Shown here in pieces: positions 33,597 to 41,891 of a stretch of 64,000 bases of DNA (within the stretch, counting starts at the first letter, position 1; each line of letters opens with the position of its first letter). The notes under the pieces were generated by a model. That model had not been told where the DNA came from. It saw nothing but the letters and a program-made list of their open reading frames with translations, and did not search any database. The stretch is from Shinella zoogloeoides. GTDB lineage: Bacteria; Pseudomonadota; Alphaproteobacteria; Rhizobiales; Rhizobiaceae. The DNA lies in NCBI RefSeq assembly GCF_033705735.1, contig NZ_CP131131.1, forward strand, positions 434,001-498,000, written 5' to 3'. The position numbers and the translations under genes were made by a program.

Positions 33597-35176
33597 TGGC
33601 CAAGGCGGGGTCCAGGTCCGCCAATCTGATCGTCGAAGGACTGACGAAGTCCTTCGGCGGTTCAAAAGTTGTCGACAATGTCTCGCTTACGGTCGGCCAT
33701 GGCGAGATCCATGGCCTCCTCGGCCATAACGGCTCGGGAAAGTCGACGCTCATCAAGATGCTCTCCGGCGTCTATGCGCCGGACGGTGGCGCGGTGATGC
33801 TGGCGGGGGTGGATCTGCCTCTGCCGCTGCCGCCCGGCGAGTTCAACCGGTACGGCATCGCCGTCGTGCACCAGGCGCTCGGCCTTGTCACGTCGCTTTC
33901 GGTCTCGGAGAACCTGCTGGCGCGTCGGCTCGTGCGGCAGGCCAATCCTTTCATCCGCTGGGGCGCGGCCCATCGCGAGGCCGCCGCGATCCTCGCCGAG
34001 GCTGGCCTGGACATCGATCCGCGCCTGCCCGTCAGCGATCTCGTTCCGGTCGAGCGTGCATTGGTCGCCATCATCCGTGCCTTCAGGGAGATCATGGAGA
34101 CGACGGGCGGCAAGGGTGGTCTCCTCATTCTCGACGAGCCGACGCCGTTCCTGTCGCGCGTGGATGTCGAGCGGCTTTTCGCGCTCGTCCGCACGCTTGC
34201 GGGGCAGGGGACCAGCATCATCTTCGTCTCGCACGACGTGGACGAGGTCAAGGAACTGACGGACCGCGCGACCGTGCTGCGCAACGGACGCATCGCCGCC
34301 ACCCTGACGACCCCCGAAGCCAGCAAGGCCGATTTCATCGCTGCGATCGTTGGGCGCCATCTCGCCTCGGAACGGCCGGTGTCCGCGAAGCCGCAGGGGA
34401 AGCTGGCGATATCGGTTCATGGCCTTCGGGCGGCCGAACTGGCATCGCTCGACCTGGAGGTGAAGGCTGGCGAGGTGCTCGGGCTCACCGGTCTCGTGGG
34501 ATCGGGCTATGATCGGGTCCCCTACTATCTCTACGGAGCCGAGAAGGCTGAAAGCGGCACGTTCACGGTCTCGGGCGAGACGGTAAGTCTTCCCGGCATG
34601 ACGCCGGCGGCGGCGATCGATCGCGGCATGGTGCTCGTTCCCGCGGACCGTCAGAAGGCGGCGATCGCGGAGGGGCTGACGGTTGCCGAAAACATCGCCC
34701 TTCCGGCATTAGGCCGTTCGCTGCCGACGGTCTTCATCCGCGCCGCTCAGGTGGCACGCCACGCCGCCCGACTGGTGGAGGATTTCGACGTCCGCCCCCG
34801 CGATCCCGAGCGCCTCATCCGTGAACTGTCCGGCGGAAATCAGCAGAAGGTCGTTTTGGCCAAATGGTTTCAGACGGAACCCGCGGTCATCCTCCTTGAC
34901 GAGCCGACGCAGGGTGTCGACGTCGGCGCCCGCCATCAGGTCTACGACTTCATCCGGGACGCGGCAGCCCGCGGCGCGGCAGTCATCTGCGCCAGTTCCG
35001 ATCATGAGCAGCTCGAGATGATCTGCGACCGCGTCCTCGTCTTCAGCCATGGCCGGGTCGTGGCGAGCCTGACGGGCGCCGACGTGAACAAGACCACCAT
35101 CACCGAAAGCTGCCTCGACAGCCTTGCGGGTACGCTCGAGGCGGCACCCGCCCTTCTGGAAGAGAATCCCCGATGA
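33596..35176 (+). CDS. ABC transporter ATP-binding protein with two ATPase domains (RbsA/XylG type)
   Basis: 526 residues. Domain 1 has Walker A LLGHNGSGKSTLIKML and Walker B LLILDEPTPFLS, but its signature motif is degenerate (DLVPVERALVAI replaces the usual LSGGQ-like sequence). Domain 2 has the degenerate Walker A normal for this family (LTGLVGSGYDRV), the signature [15 protein letters not shown] and Walker B VILLDEPTQGVDVGAR. Thus only composite sites differ from family norm. It overlaps the permease gene by four bases. The upstream frame from 33446 is not coding. Confidence 0.9.
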   Translation: MAKAGSRSANLIVEGLTKSFGGSKVVDNVSLTVGHGEIHGLLGHNGSGKSTLIKMLSGVYAPDGGAVMLAGVDLPLPLPPGEFNRYGIAVVHQALGLVTSLSVSENLLARRLVRQANPFIRWGAAHREAAAILAEAGLDIDPRLPVSDLVPVERALVAIIRAFREIMETTGGKGGLLILDEPTPFLSRVDVERLFALVRTLAGQGTSIIFVSHDVDEVKELTDRATVLRNGRIAATLTTPEASKADFIAAIVGRHLASERPVSAKPQGKLAISVHGLRAAELASLDLEVKAGEVLGLTGLVGSGYDRVPYYLYGAEKAESGTFTVSGETVSLPGMTPAAAIDRGMVLVPADRQKAAIAEGLTVAENIALPALGRSLPTVFIRAAQVARHAARLVEDFDVRPRDPERLIRELSGGNQQKVVLAKWFQTEPAVILLDEPTQGVDVGARHQVYDFIRDAAARGAAVICASSDHEQLEMICDRVLVFSHGRVVASLTGADVNKTTITESCLDSLAGTLEAAPALLEENPR

Positions 35177-36186
35177 GCAAAGCAGTCACAGAAAATCCCC
35201 CTGCGGGCCATGACGTCCCGCGCCACGGCCGGCGCCGCTTCCTTGTGGAGCTCGAGCGCTTCGCGCTCCTGATCGCCTGGCTGCTGATCATCGCGATCTT
35301 CGGCGCGATCGCGCCCGAGACGTTTCTGACCTGGCCGAATTTCTCCAGCATATTCGGCTCCCAGGCAGTGCTGGTGATCCTGACGCTGGGACTGATCATT
35401 CCGCTGACGGCGGGCGATATCGACCTGTCGATCGCGCAGGTGCTGACGCTTTCGTCGATGATCATCGCCGTTCTGAACGTCAATTATGGCTGGCCAATCG
35501 GGCTTGCGATCATGGCCGCGGTGGCTGCGGGCGTCCTCACGGGTCTGCTGAACGCGTTCTTCACCCTTTATTTCCGGATTCACTCGCTGATCGTCACGCT
35601 CGGCACGGGCACGTTCCTGCATGGACTGACGCTGTGGATCAGCAGCTCGCGGACGATCGGCGGCGTTGACTGGGGACTCGTCAACGCGGTCATCCTCACG
35701 CGGTTCCTGGGCATTCCGCTCGCCTTCTACTATGCGCTCGTCCTCGCGCTGCTCCTTCTTTATGTCGTCGAGTTCACGTCGTTCGGCCGCAAGGCGTTGT
35801 TCGTCGGGCGCGGGCGGGAAGTGGCGCGGCTTTCGGGGATTCCCGTCACGCGCGTCAGGCTGATCTGCTTCATGTCTTCCGGCGCCTTCGCCGCCATCGC
35901 GGGCGTGCTTTACGCCGGCACCTCCGGCTCGGCGGATCCGAACTCCGGAACGCAGCTCATGCTGCCGGCCTTTGCCGCCGCCTATCTCGGGGCGACCGCG
36001 ATCTCGCCGGGGCGCTTCAATCCGCTCGGCTCCATGATCGCGGTCTATCTCCTCGTTACCGGCATCACGGGCCTGTCCATCCTCGGCATCGACACCTTCG
36101 TTCAGGATCTCTTCTACGGCGGCGCGCTGGTGATCGCCGTGGCGCTTTCCCAGCTCGTTCGGGGCCGCGAAGAATCCCTCACCTGA
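35173..36186 (+). CDS. ABC transporter permease (RbsC-like)
   Basis: 337 residues, eight to ten helices, with the family signatures LTLGLIIPLTAGDIDLSIAQ and SLIVTLGTGTFLHGLTLWIS, and the coupling region FVGRGREVARLSGIPVTRVR. It forms the transmembrane channel of the importer. Only one permease gene is present, so a homodimer is expected, as for ribose. Confidence 0.92.
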   Translation: MSKAVTENPPAGHDVPRHGRRRFLVELERFALLIAWLLIIAIFGAIAPETFLTWPNFSSIFGSQAVLVILTLGLIIPLTAGDIDLSIAQVLTLSSMIIAVLNVNYGWPIGLAIMAAVAAGVLTGLLNAFFTLYFRIHSLIVTLGTGTFLHGLTLWISSSRTIGGVDWGLVNAVILTRFLGIPLAFYYALVLALLLLYVVEFTSFGRKALFVGRGREVARLSGIPVTRVRLICFMSSGAFAAIAGVLYAGTSGSADPNSGTQLMLPAFAAAYLGATAISPGRFNPLGSMIAVYLLVTGITGLSILGIDTFVQDLFYGGALVIAVALSQLVRGREESLT

Positions 36187-36215
36187 CCAGACAACGCAAT
36201 TTCAGGAGCAGACAC

Positions 36216-36566
36216 ATGACCATCGAACGCGCTTACACGAACCAGCGCATGAGCCAGATCGTCAAACATGGTGGCCTGGTCTACCTCGCCGGCCAGGTGG
36301 CGAGCGGCGCGCCCGGCGCCAGCGTGCGCGAGCAGACCCGCGATATCCTGGCGCGCATCGACGGATTGCTCGCGGAAGCGGGTACGGCCAAGGGCCGGAT
36401 TCTGACAGCGACGATCTGGCTCACGGATATCGGTACTTTCGATGAGATGAATGCGGTCTGGGACGCCTGGCTGCCGGAGGGCTGCGCGCCGGTGAGAGCA
36501 TGCGTGGAGGCACGACTGGCGGCGCCCCAGTATACGGTCGAGGTCATGGTTACCGCCGCGGCCTGA
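36216..36566 (+). CDS. RidA (YjgF/UK114) family protein
   Basis: 116 residues with the family core IVKHGGLVYLAGQVASGAPG, RIDGLLAEAGTAKGRILTAT, IWLTDIGTFDEMNAVWDAWL and VRACVEARLAAPQYTVEVMV, containing the conserved arginine used to bind the imine or keto-acid ligand. RidA enzymes hydrolyse reactive enamines/imines; operon-linked members often act on pathway intermediates such as aminoacrylate-like species. It lies 29 bases after the permease gene, consistent with the nitrogen-compound catabolic theme. Confidence 0.88.
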   Translation: MTIERAYTNQRMSQIVKHGGLVYLAGQVASGAPGASVREQTRDILARIDGLLAEAGTAKGRILTATIWLTDIGTFDEMNAVWDAWLPEGCAPVRACVEARLAAPQYTVEVMVTAAA

Positions 36567-36588
36567 TTGCGGGAGAGGAGGGTTCCGC

Positions 36589-37341
36589 ATGCCCCGGCTT
36601 GCGAAACGCAATGCGCTGGTTATCGGCGGCGCGATCGGTATCGGCCGCGCCGTAGCGCTCGCCTTCGGGCGTGAGGGCGCAAACGTTGTCGTTGCCGACC
36701 GGGGCCACGAGGCCGAACGCGCGGCCCTCGTGGCGGAGATCGCAACGGACGGGGGCGGAGCCTTCTCCGTTGAATGCGACGTGACGGTCGAGCCGGATGT
36801 CGCGTCGGCCGTAGAAACGACCGTCGCGCTATACGGAAGTATCGATATTCTCGTCAACAATGTGGGAATCGGCCAGCCGCCGGGCGATTTCACCGCGCTG
36901 GACTGGGTCGATTGGCAAAGGCTTCTCGACGTCAATCTGCGCGGTGTCGCGTTCGGGTTGCGGCACGGCCTGCCGCCGATGCTGGAAAGAGGATATGGTC
37001 GCATCATCAACACCGCCTCCCAACTGGCGCACAAGCCGGCGGCGGGGGCGGCTGTCTACAGTGCCACGAAAGCGGCGGTGGTCGCGCTGACCACCGCCGT
37101 TGCCCAGGAAGTCGCAGCCAAGGGCGTCCTTGTCAATTGCGTATGCCCCGGCCCGACCGACACGGCTACCTGGCGCGCCAGTGACCCCGAATGGCGGCGA
37201 TGGAAACAGCAACAGCTTCCGATCCGTCGAATAGCGAGACCGGAGGAGATCGCATCCTCTTACGTCTTCCTCGCGTCCGAGGAAGCAAGCTTCATGGTGG
37301 GCCAAACAATCTCGCCGAATGGCGGCGATGTGAGCTGGTAG
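36589..37341 (+). CDS. Short-chain dehydrogenase/reductase (classical SDR)
   Basis: 250 residues. The coenzyme-binding motif is GGAIGIGRAVA, followed by DILVNNVGIGQ, the catalytic Ser region IINTASQLAHKP, YSATK (catalytic Tyr and Lys) and the C-terminal PNGGDVSW. Acidic residue ADRG after beta-2 suggests NAD(H). It is the last gene of the operon, 22 bases after ridA, and is followed by a hairpin. The substrate is unknown. Confidence 0.9.
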   Translation: MPRLAKRNALVIGGAIGIGRAVALAFGREGANVVVADRGHEAERAALVAEIATDGGGAFSVECDVTVEPDVASAVETTVALYGSIDILVNNVGIGQPPGDFTALDWVDWQRLLDVNLRGVAFGLRHGLPPMLERGYGRIINTASQLAHKPAAGAAVYSATKAAVVALTTAVAQEVAAKGVLVNCVCPGPTDTATWRASDPEWRRWKQQQLPIRRIARPEEIASSYVFLASEEASFMVGQTISPNGGDVSW

Positions 37342-37353
37342 TCGGTCTCCTAT

Positions 37354-37374
37354 CTTCGAAATTGAAAATCGAAG
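37354..37374 (+). terminator. Candidate terminator of the ureide-type operon
   Basis: CTTCGA (37354-37359) pairs with TCGAAG (37369-37374) over nine bases, 12 bases after the SDR stop, with TTTT a few bases beyond. Confidence 0.45.
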
Positions 37375-37577
37375 GTTCGCTTTTGGTCAATACCTGAACA
37401 AGAATCAGAATAAGTACTCAGCGCTTGATGATCTGACGTCTCGTCTTAACAGCCGCATAAGCGTATCCAAGAGCGGAGTCCTTGAGGCCCGTCATCTTCG
37501 TCGATTTCGATCAGCAATGGCCGGCCTTGCCCTGTGCCGCGCGAAAGCAGCTTACCCCCCCGGCTTCTCAAATTTCA

Positions 37578-37781
37578 TCAGTCGCCACTCTTGCCGAGCC
37601 CGGGAGGGCCATCCAATCGTCCCGTAGTCGCGGCAAGGGCTCGGATAGCTTCCATGGCGGTTGCCAAGCTCTTCATGAGCATGGCGGTATCGCGTTCGCC
37701 GCTAGATTTGTCGATTTCCAGTGCTCTCGATCGCAAGTCGGCACTCTCGGCAGTGAGGCGGGAAATAAGGTCGTCGTCCAT
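37578..37781 (-). CDS. Small protein of unknown function
   Basis: 67 residues starting MDDDLISRLTAESADLRSRA at the ATG at 37779-37781, which follows AAGGAG. The composition (amphipathic helical, charged) is protein-like, and the DDLISRL start resembles small phage-type proteins of rhizobia. No function can be assigned. It lies just downstream of the BrnTA pair on the same strand. Confidence 0.5.
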   Translation of the reverse strand: MDDDLISRLTAESADLRSRALEIDKSSGERDTAMLMKSLATAMEAIRALAATTGRLDGPPGLGKSGD

Positions 37782-37842
37782 GCTGCTCTCCTTGTGCTTG
37801 CCAAGTGACAACGTGCCTGGAGTGTGTAGGTTCAGATGAACC

Positions 37843-38157
37843 TCAACCGGCAGCCCTTTTTAGGGCCTCCACCATCTTCGTCCGCCAATCGGGGTCACGC
37901 TTCCAGCGCTCAAGGACGGATCGCGGCAGCCGTAGGGTAACAGCCTCTCTAGGATCGTCTGCACGGGGTCGGCCTCGCTTGGCAACTTCCCGCTCCATAG
38001 CCTTCGCCATACCGGGGAACACCTCAGCAAAAGGCTTGGCCTTCGCCAGTTGCTCTTCGGTCAGTTCCGGGTTGTCCGGGTCGGCGGCAATCATCTTCTG
38101 AATTTCAGCCTCCTCCTCTGGGGTGAGGGGCCTCTTGGAAGAGAACTTGTTGGTCAT
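37843..38157 (-). CDS. brnA: BrnA-family antitoxin
   Basis: 104 residues. The C-terminal ribbon-helix-helix of the BrnA type reads DDPREAVTLRLPRSVLERWK, then RDPDWRTKMVEALKRAA. The N-terminal part (LTPEEEAEIQKMIAADPDNP) is acidic and helical. BrnA neutralises the BrnT RNase and represses the operon as a DNA-binding dimer. Its start overlaps the brnT stop by four bases. Confidence 0.88.
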   Translation of the reverse strand: MTNKFSSKRPLTPEEEAEIQKMIAADPDNPELTEEQLAKAKPFAEVFPGMAKAMEREVAKRGRPRADDPREAVTLRLPRSVLERWKRDPDWRTKMVEALKRAAG

Positions 38158-38402
38158 AACAGCTTCCTTTCCTTGGTGCTGGCCGGTCGCATCGAGATCA
38201 CGGAGAGGGCTTCCGAGCCGAGGAGCTTAAAGACGACGGCAATGATGATCATGCCGTTGAATTCGCCGATGGCGAGGTGACGGCCATCCGTCGACGGAAC
38301 GACCTTGGCGGACAGGAAGAACTCGAAAGACAGGCCCGCGAAGTCCAAGCCGTGCTTGGCAATGTTCGTTTCGCGCTTCGGCTCGTCCCATACGATCTTC
38401 AT
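38154..38402 (-). CDS. brnT: BrnT-family ribonuclease toxin
   Basis: 82 residues from the ATG at 38400-38402 (an earlier GTG- or CTG-type start to 38432 is possible). The family signatures are KIVWDEPKRETNIAKHGLDF at the start and VISMRPASTKERKLL at the end, with His and Arg residues typical of the BrnT RelE-like fold. The toxin is followed directly by its antitoxin, the usual order. The upstream region holds a palindrome suited to BrnA binding. Confidence 0.88.
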   Translation of the reverse strand: MKIVWDEPKRETNIAKHGLDFAGLSFEFFLSAKVVPSTDGRHLAIGEFNGMIIIAVVFKLLGSEALSVISMRPASTKERKLL

Positions 38403-38466
38403 GGGATTATTCGTACCCGGAAATTCAGGCACGTCAAGAATATTCGTATACGAAAAATACGAATAG
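38403..38466 (-). promoter_or_regulatory. brnTA promoter region with a 12-bp palindrome
   Basis: TTCGTATACGAA (38443-38454) is a perfect palindrome, followed by a further AATACGAATA copy (38456-38465) and preceded by a TTCGTAC copy inside 38409-38416. Repeated TTCGTA half-sites next to brnT are a likely BrnA operator. A TTGACG hexamer (minus strand) lies between them. Confidence 0.5.
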
Positions 38467-38730
38467 GAGCGGAGGATTCAACTTAGTCAGCCGGTACTAG
38501 GAACAAGGCTTTCACTCTTGGCTATAGAAGCCGCGACGCCGCTCCGGGGGCGCCCCGTGCATAACGTCGTGAAGTGAGCAAGCCGGCAATCAATCGCTCT
38601 ATATCTCTGCCGCCTGATCCCAATCGCTTCGACTGGGGTTCTAAGTCTTTGACGTCTTAAGAGTTCGGATGAGATCGACGCGGAACAACGGCGGGGCCGT
38701 CGGTTCGACATCGCTCAAGAGCCGATTTAG
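38467..38730. other. Non-coding stretch
   Basis: About 260 bases between the brnTA promoter region and the LysR fragment. No convincing gene, hairpin or repeat was seen. Confidence 0.35.
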
Positions 38731-39342
38731 TTAGCCGCCACGTCCAAGAAGCTTCATGATCGAATTCTTGACCTGAAGGGCGGCCCGCGACAGGCCGTCT
38801 TCCCGCTCGACCAGTTGGATGCAGCTGTGCGGGAGATCCTGAAGGCCTGATTTTGCCGGGAGGATCGAGAAGGCCGGCGGTACGGTCCCCTCCGCCATCA
38901 CCGTGATGGCGGGTCCCGAGTTGATCGCGCTTTTAATGACCTCGCCAGATGCTGTGGTGAGGACCTTGCGGTCAGCGTGGCCGTGTTTCTTCAGTGCGGC
39001 AACCGCGGCGGCCCGGAATGCGCAGCCTTCGGCATAGAAGGCCATCGGCCAGGGCACGACGTAGTCGCCGGCGGCGACCCAGACCAGCTTGGGCTGGCTT
39101 AGCAGCGTCGAATGGCTTTTCTGGTTCGGCAGCGTGACGATGGCGAGATCCAGCTTGCGGTACTCCAGGAGCTTCTGCAGCCGGAAGCTCATCTGGCAGA
39201 TGACGTTCAACTCGATACCGGGAAACGACCTGTCGACGACGCGCATCAGACGGGAGAGAAAGGGCTCGCCATTCCCTTCCATCCCGAGCGCGAACATCAA
39301 CGCCACCACCTTCATGATCGCGGAGAAAGCCTCCGACCTCAT
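38731..39342 (-). pseudogene. LysR-family regulator lacking its DNA-binding domain
   Basis: The frame encodes only the effector-binding half: [51 protein letters not shown] and ALKKHGHADRKVLTTASG. The ~60-residue winged helix-turn-helix is absent and the sequence upstream of 39343 does not supply it in any frame I could find. It could be expressed from an internal ATG but would not bind DNA, so I call it a truncated gene. Confidence 0.75.
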
Positions 39343-39497
39343 CCGAGGCCGGGCACCGCTGCCTGCGTTGGAGGTTCCCTACTACAAAGCCGTGCCCGAG
39401 GAGCATCGTGACCATGCAGTCGGATCGTAACATCAAGACGGGACATATTCAGCGGACATGCGCCACACTCGAGGTCAAGAGGGAAGTGGCCTCCTGA

Positions 39498-39725
39498 ACG
39501 AAATGGGAGGCCGCCGCCGGTGAGCCCTTCGAAATTCACTATGATCGTGCCGTGTCCTTCTGCGTCATGGACGGGCGTGCGGAGATCGCGTTCGCCGACG
39601 ACACAAGGCTCGGAATTCCACCGGACGACTTCGTCACCATCGAACCCGATATCAAGGGCGTCTGGACCGTCATCGAGCCGATAACCAACCTCTACAGGTA
39701 TCACGAGAGCGGATCGGTCGAATGA
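39498..39725 (+). pseudogene. Cupin (DUF861-like) C-terminal fragment
   Basis: 75 residues between a TGA (39495-39497) and a natural-looking stop: FEIHYDRAVSFCVMDGRAEI, DDTRLGIPPDDFVTIEPDIK and GVWTVIEPITNLYRY. These match the second half of Cupin_3/DUF861 proteins. The N-terminal part is missing and no start codon with a ribosome site is seen. Confidence 0.65.
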
Positions 39726-39873
39726 TATCGGACGCTCATCTGCTCGTGAGCTGCCAGCTCCCCCGCTCTCTCCGTTCCCGAGAATGGAACCTGCCTGCCC
39801 GCGAGGGCAGGCCCTTTTATCCCTCTATCTGGCGAACCGTCCAGATCACCACGTTCAGGAGGAGGCTTGTTTG

Positions 39874-40203
39874 ATGCTCAAAGCCCAACTGAAAGCCTCG
39901 CACTTCATCGACGGCGAGTATGTCGAGGATACCGTCGGCACGCCGTCTTCGACGGCGCCGAACTCGAAAGCGCCATCGGCGGCGCGATGTTCGGCAATTT
40001 CTATTCGACGGGACAGGCCTGCTCCAACGGCACGCGCGTCTTCGTGCAGAAGGGCACCAAGGATAAATTCCTGTCGCGCGTCAAGGAACGCACAAAAAAG
40101 ATCCTGATCGGCGATCCGATGGACGAGGCGACGCAGCTCGGGCCGATGGTCTTCAAGGCTCAGCGCGACAAGGCCCTCGACTATATCGAGAAGGGCAAGC
40201 CGC
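39874..40203 (+). pseudogene. betB: Betaine-aldehyde-type dehydrogenase with internal deletion
   Basis: A good start (AGGAGGAGGC then ATG at 39874) gives the N-terminus [18 protein letters not shown]. At about 39945 the frame changes and the sequence jumps to the catalytic region [35 protein letters not shown] and [20 protein letters not shown], ending at YIEKGK. About 230 residues between these pieces and the last ~140 are missing. I read it as a dead gene formed by two deletions. The catalytic Cys (QAC) survives. Confidence 0.8.
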
Positions 40204-40349
40204 CTCCCATACCCGATTCAGAATTCGGGCAGCAAGCGCAGCCCTGTTTTGCGGCTTCGACATCCGCTAGTTTCGAATGTTCACTGCAGGCTCTATAAGA
40301 AGCCCTTAAGCGCGCGGCGTTATGCGCTAGCCAATGCGAGATGGGTGGC

Positions 40350-41321
40350 ATGAAGCAGCAGTTCGACTTGTTCGGAACGGGGAAGGCGAGGGAACCCGAA
40401 GTGAAGGCCCAGTCCGTCCCCAGGGACGGCGTGCAAGGTGCTCAGGATGAGTTCGATATGGTGCGCCGGCTCGAAGGAACCGGCCGCTATCGCGTTCTGC
40501 GGAAACTGGAGCCGCGCACCATCGCGAATGCGCCGCGGCCCGGCTTTCCATTGCGTGGTGTCATCGTCGATACGGAGACCACAGGCCTCAACCCCCGCAA
40601 GGACGAAATCATCGAGATCGGGATCGTCGCCTTCAGCTTCGACGCGGCCGGAAACATCGGCGATGTCACCGGTGTCTATGGCGGACTGCAGCAACCGAGT
40701 GTCGCCATTCCTGCTGACATCACGCGGCTGACGGGCATCACGGACACCATGGTGGCCGGTCAGATGATCGACATCGCCCGGGTACGGGCCCTGATCGAAT
40801 CTGCCGATCTGATCATCGCCCACAACGCCGGCTTCGACCGTCCCTTCTGTGAAACCTTTTCCCCGGTCTTCGCGCCGAAGGCATGGGCTTGCTCGGTCTC
40901 CGAAATCGACTGGTCGGCACGGGGGTTCGAGGGAACGAAGCTTGGCTACCTCATCGGGCAGGCAGGTTACTTCCATGATGGGCACCGTGCCGTCGACGAC
41001 TGCTTCGCGCTGCTCGAGGTTCTGGCCCAGGGCGGACCGGACCAGGGCAACACACCGTTCGCCGAACTGTTCGCGACAAGCCAGCGCTCGCGGGTTCGCA
41101 TCTTTGCCGAGCACAGTCCCTTCGAGATGAAGGACCACCTTAAGGCCCGCGGCTACCGATGGTCGGACGGAAGCGACGGGCGGCCAAAATCCTGGTGGGT
41201 CGAAGTGGCCGATGACATGCTCGACGAAGAACTCCGCTACCTGCGCGCTGAAATCTACCGCTGGCCCGACGCTGATCCTCCGATCCGGCGCCTCACCGCC
41301 TTCGAGCGCTTCAAGGCGTGA
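40350..41321 (+). CDS. 3'-5' exonuclease (DnaQ-like DEDDh family)
   Basis: 323 residues. The exonuclease core has ExoI VIVDTETTGL (metal Asp and Glu), ExoII HNAGFDRPF and ExoIII HRAVDDC (His and Asp), all intact. A C-terminal domain (IFAEHSPFEMKDHLKARGYR, then PKSWWVEVADDMLDEELRYL) resembles that found in some stand-alone exonucleases of alphaproteobacteria. It acts on single-stranded DNA or RNA ends, in repair or RNA turnover. It is not part of an evident operon and is flanked by pseudogenes. An in-frame ATG nine bases upstream is an alternative. Confidence 0.85.
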   Translation: MKQQFDLFGTGKAREPEVKAQSVPRDGVQGAQDEFDMVRRLEGTGRYRVLRKLEPRTIANAPRPGFPLRGVIVDTETTGLNPRKDEIIEIGIVAFSFDAAGNIGDVTGVYGGLQQPSVAIPADITRLTGITDTMVAGQMIDIARVRALIESADLIIAHNAGFDRPFCETFSPVFAPKAWACSVSEIDWSARGFEGTKLGYLIGQAGYFHDGHRAVDDCFALLEVLAQGGPDQGNTPFAELFATSQRSRVRIFAEHSPFEMKDHLKARGYRWSDGSDGRPKSWWVEVADDMLDEELRYLRAEIYRWPDADPPIRRLTAFERFKA

Positions 41322-41423
41322 GCCATCGAGAAAACGACACACCACCGAAGTGCGCGCCTGTTGGACTATCTCAACAGATCTTAAACAGGTTCCATCACCC
41401 GCCAGCGCCCGCCGCTCAAAGGG

Positions 41424-41606
41424 CTACCGCTCCCTGAACGCCTCGATCATCGCTTTTGTGACATCGCCGGGGAAACACACCGGCGAATATCCGCCCGGCT
41501 TGCTATCGGTCGTTGAGGGACCCGAGCGAAACCCGACGCGCTTGCCCGACACATAACGGATGGGTGGATCCGCGGGCCGAAGCTCCAGGCCATCGTTCCG
41601 CAACTT
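41424..41606 (-). pseudogene. Possible bacterial SH3-domain protein fragment
   Basis: The minus frame reads IRYVSGKRVGFRSGPSTTD, close to the xYVxGxxVNVRSGPSTS pattern of bacterial SH3 domains, then PGGYSPVCFPGDVTKAMIEA and a stop. There is no start, and the upstream side meets the AHSA1 fragment at about 41608. Low-confidence remnant. Confidence 0.35.
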
Positions 41607-41608
41607 CG

Positions 41609-41797
41609 GGTGAAAGCCACGCCTTCGGCGGCACCTGTCTGAAATTCGTCCCCAGCAAGCATCTCGTCTACACCAACAGTTTCGACGATCCCAACCTTCC
41701 AGGCCAGATGAAGGTCATCGTGAGCCTCAAGATCATGCCGATCGGTACAGAGGTGAGCATCGAGCAGCAGGGCGTGCTGGGATATCAGCCTATCTGA
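41609..41797 (+). pseudogene. AHSA1/SRPBCC-domain protein, C-terminal fragment
   Basis: The frame reads ESHAFGGTCLKFVPSKHLVY, then TNSFDDPNLPGQMKVIVSLK and IGTEVSIEQQGV. This is the second half of an AHSA1 (activator of Hsp90-like) SRPBCC protein. Upstream sequence in this frame is unrelated, so only about 60 of 150 residues remain. Confidence 0.7.
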
Positions 41798-41891
41798 AGC
41801 CTGCTATTTCGATTGGCAGGATTTGCGAAACGAGCTCACGAAACTCAACGTGCCTAATATCAACCCTAGCTCGGATAAGCGGGGTGCGACT

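Noticed and set aside
39340..39497. Continuation of the LysR fragment or cupin fragment into this interval
   Set aside because: No frame here matches a winged helix-turn-helix or the first half of a cupin; the translations are composition shadows.
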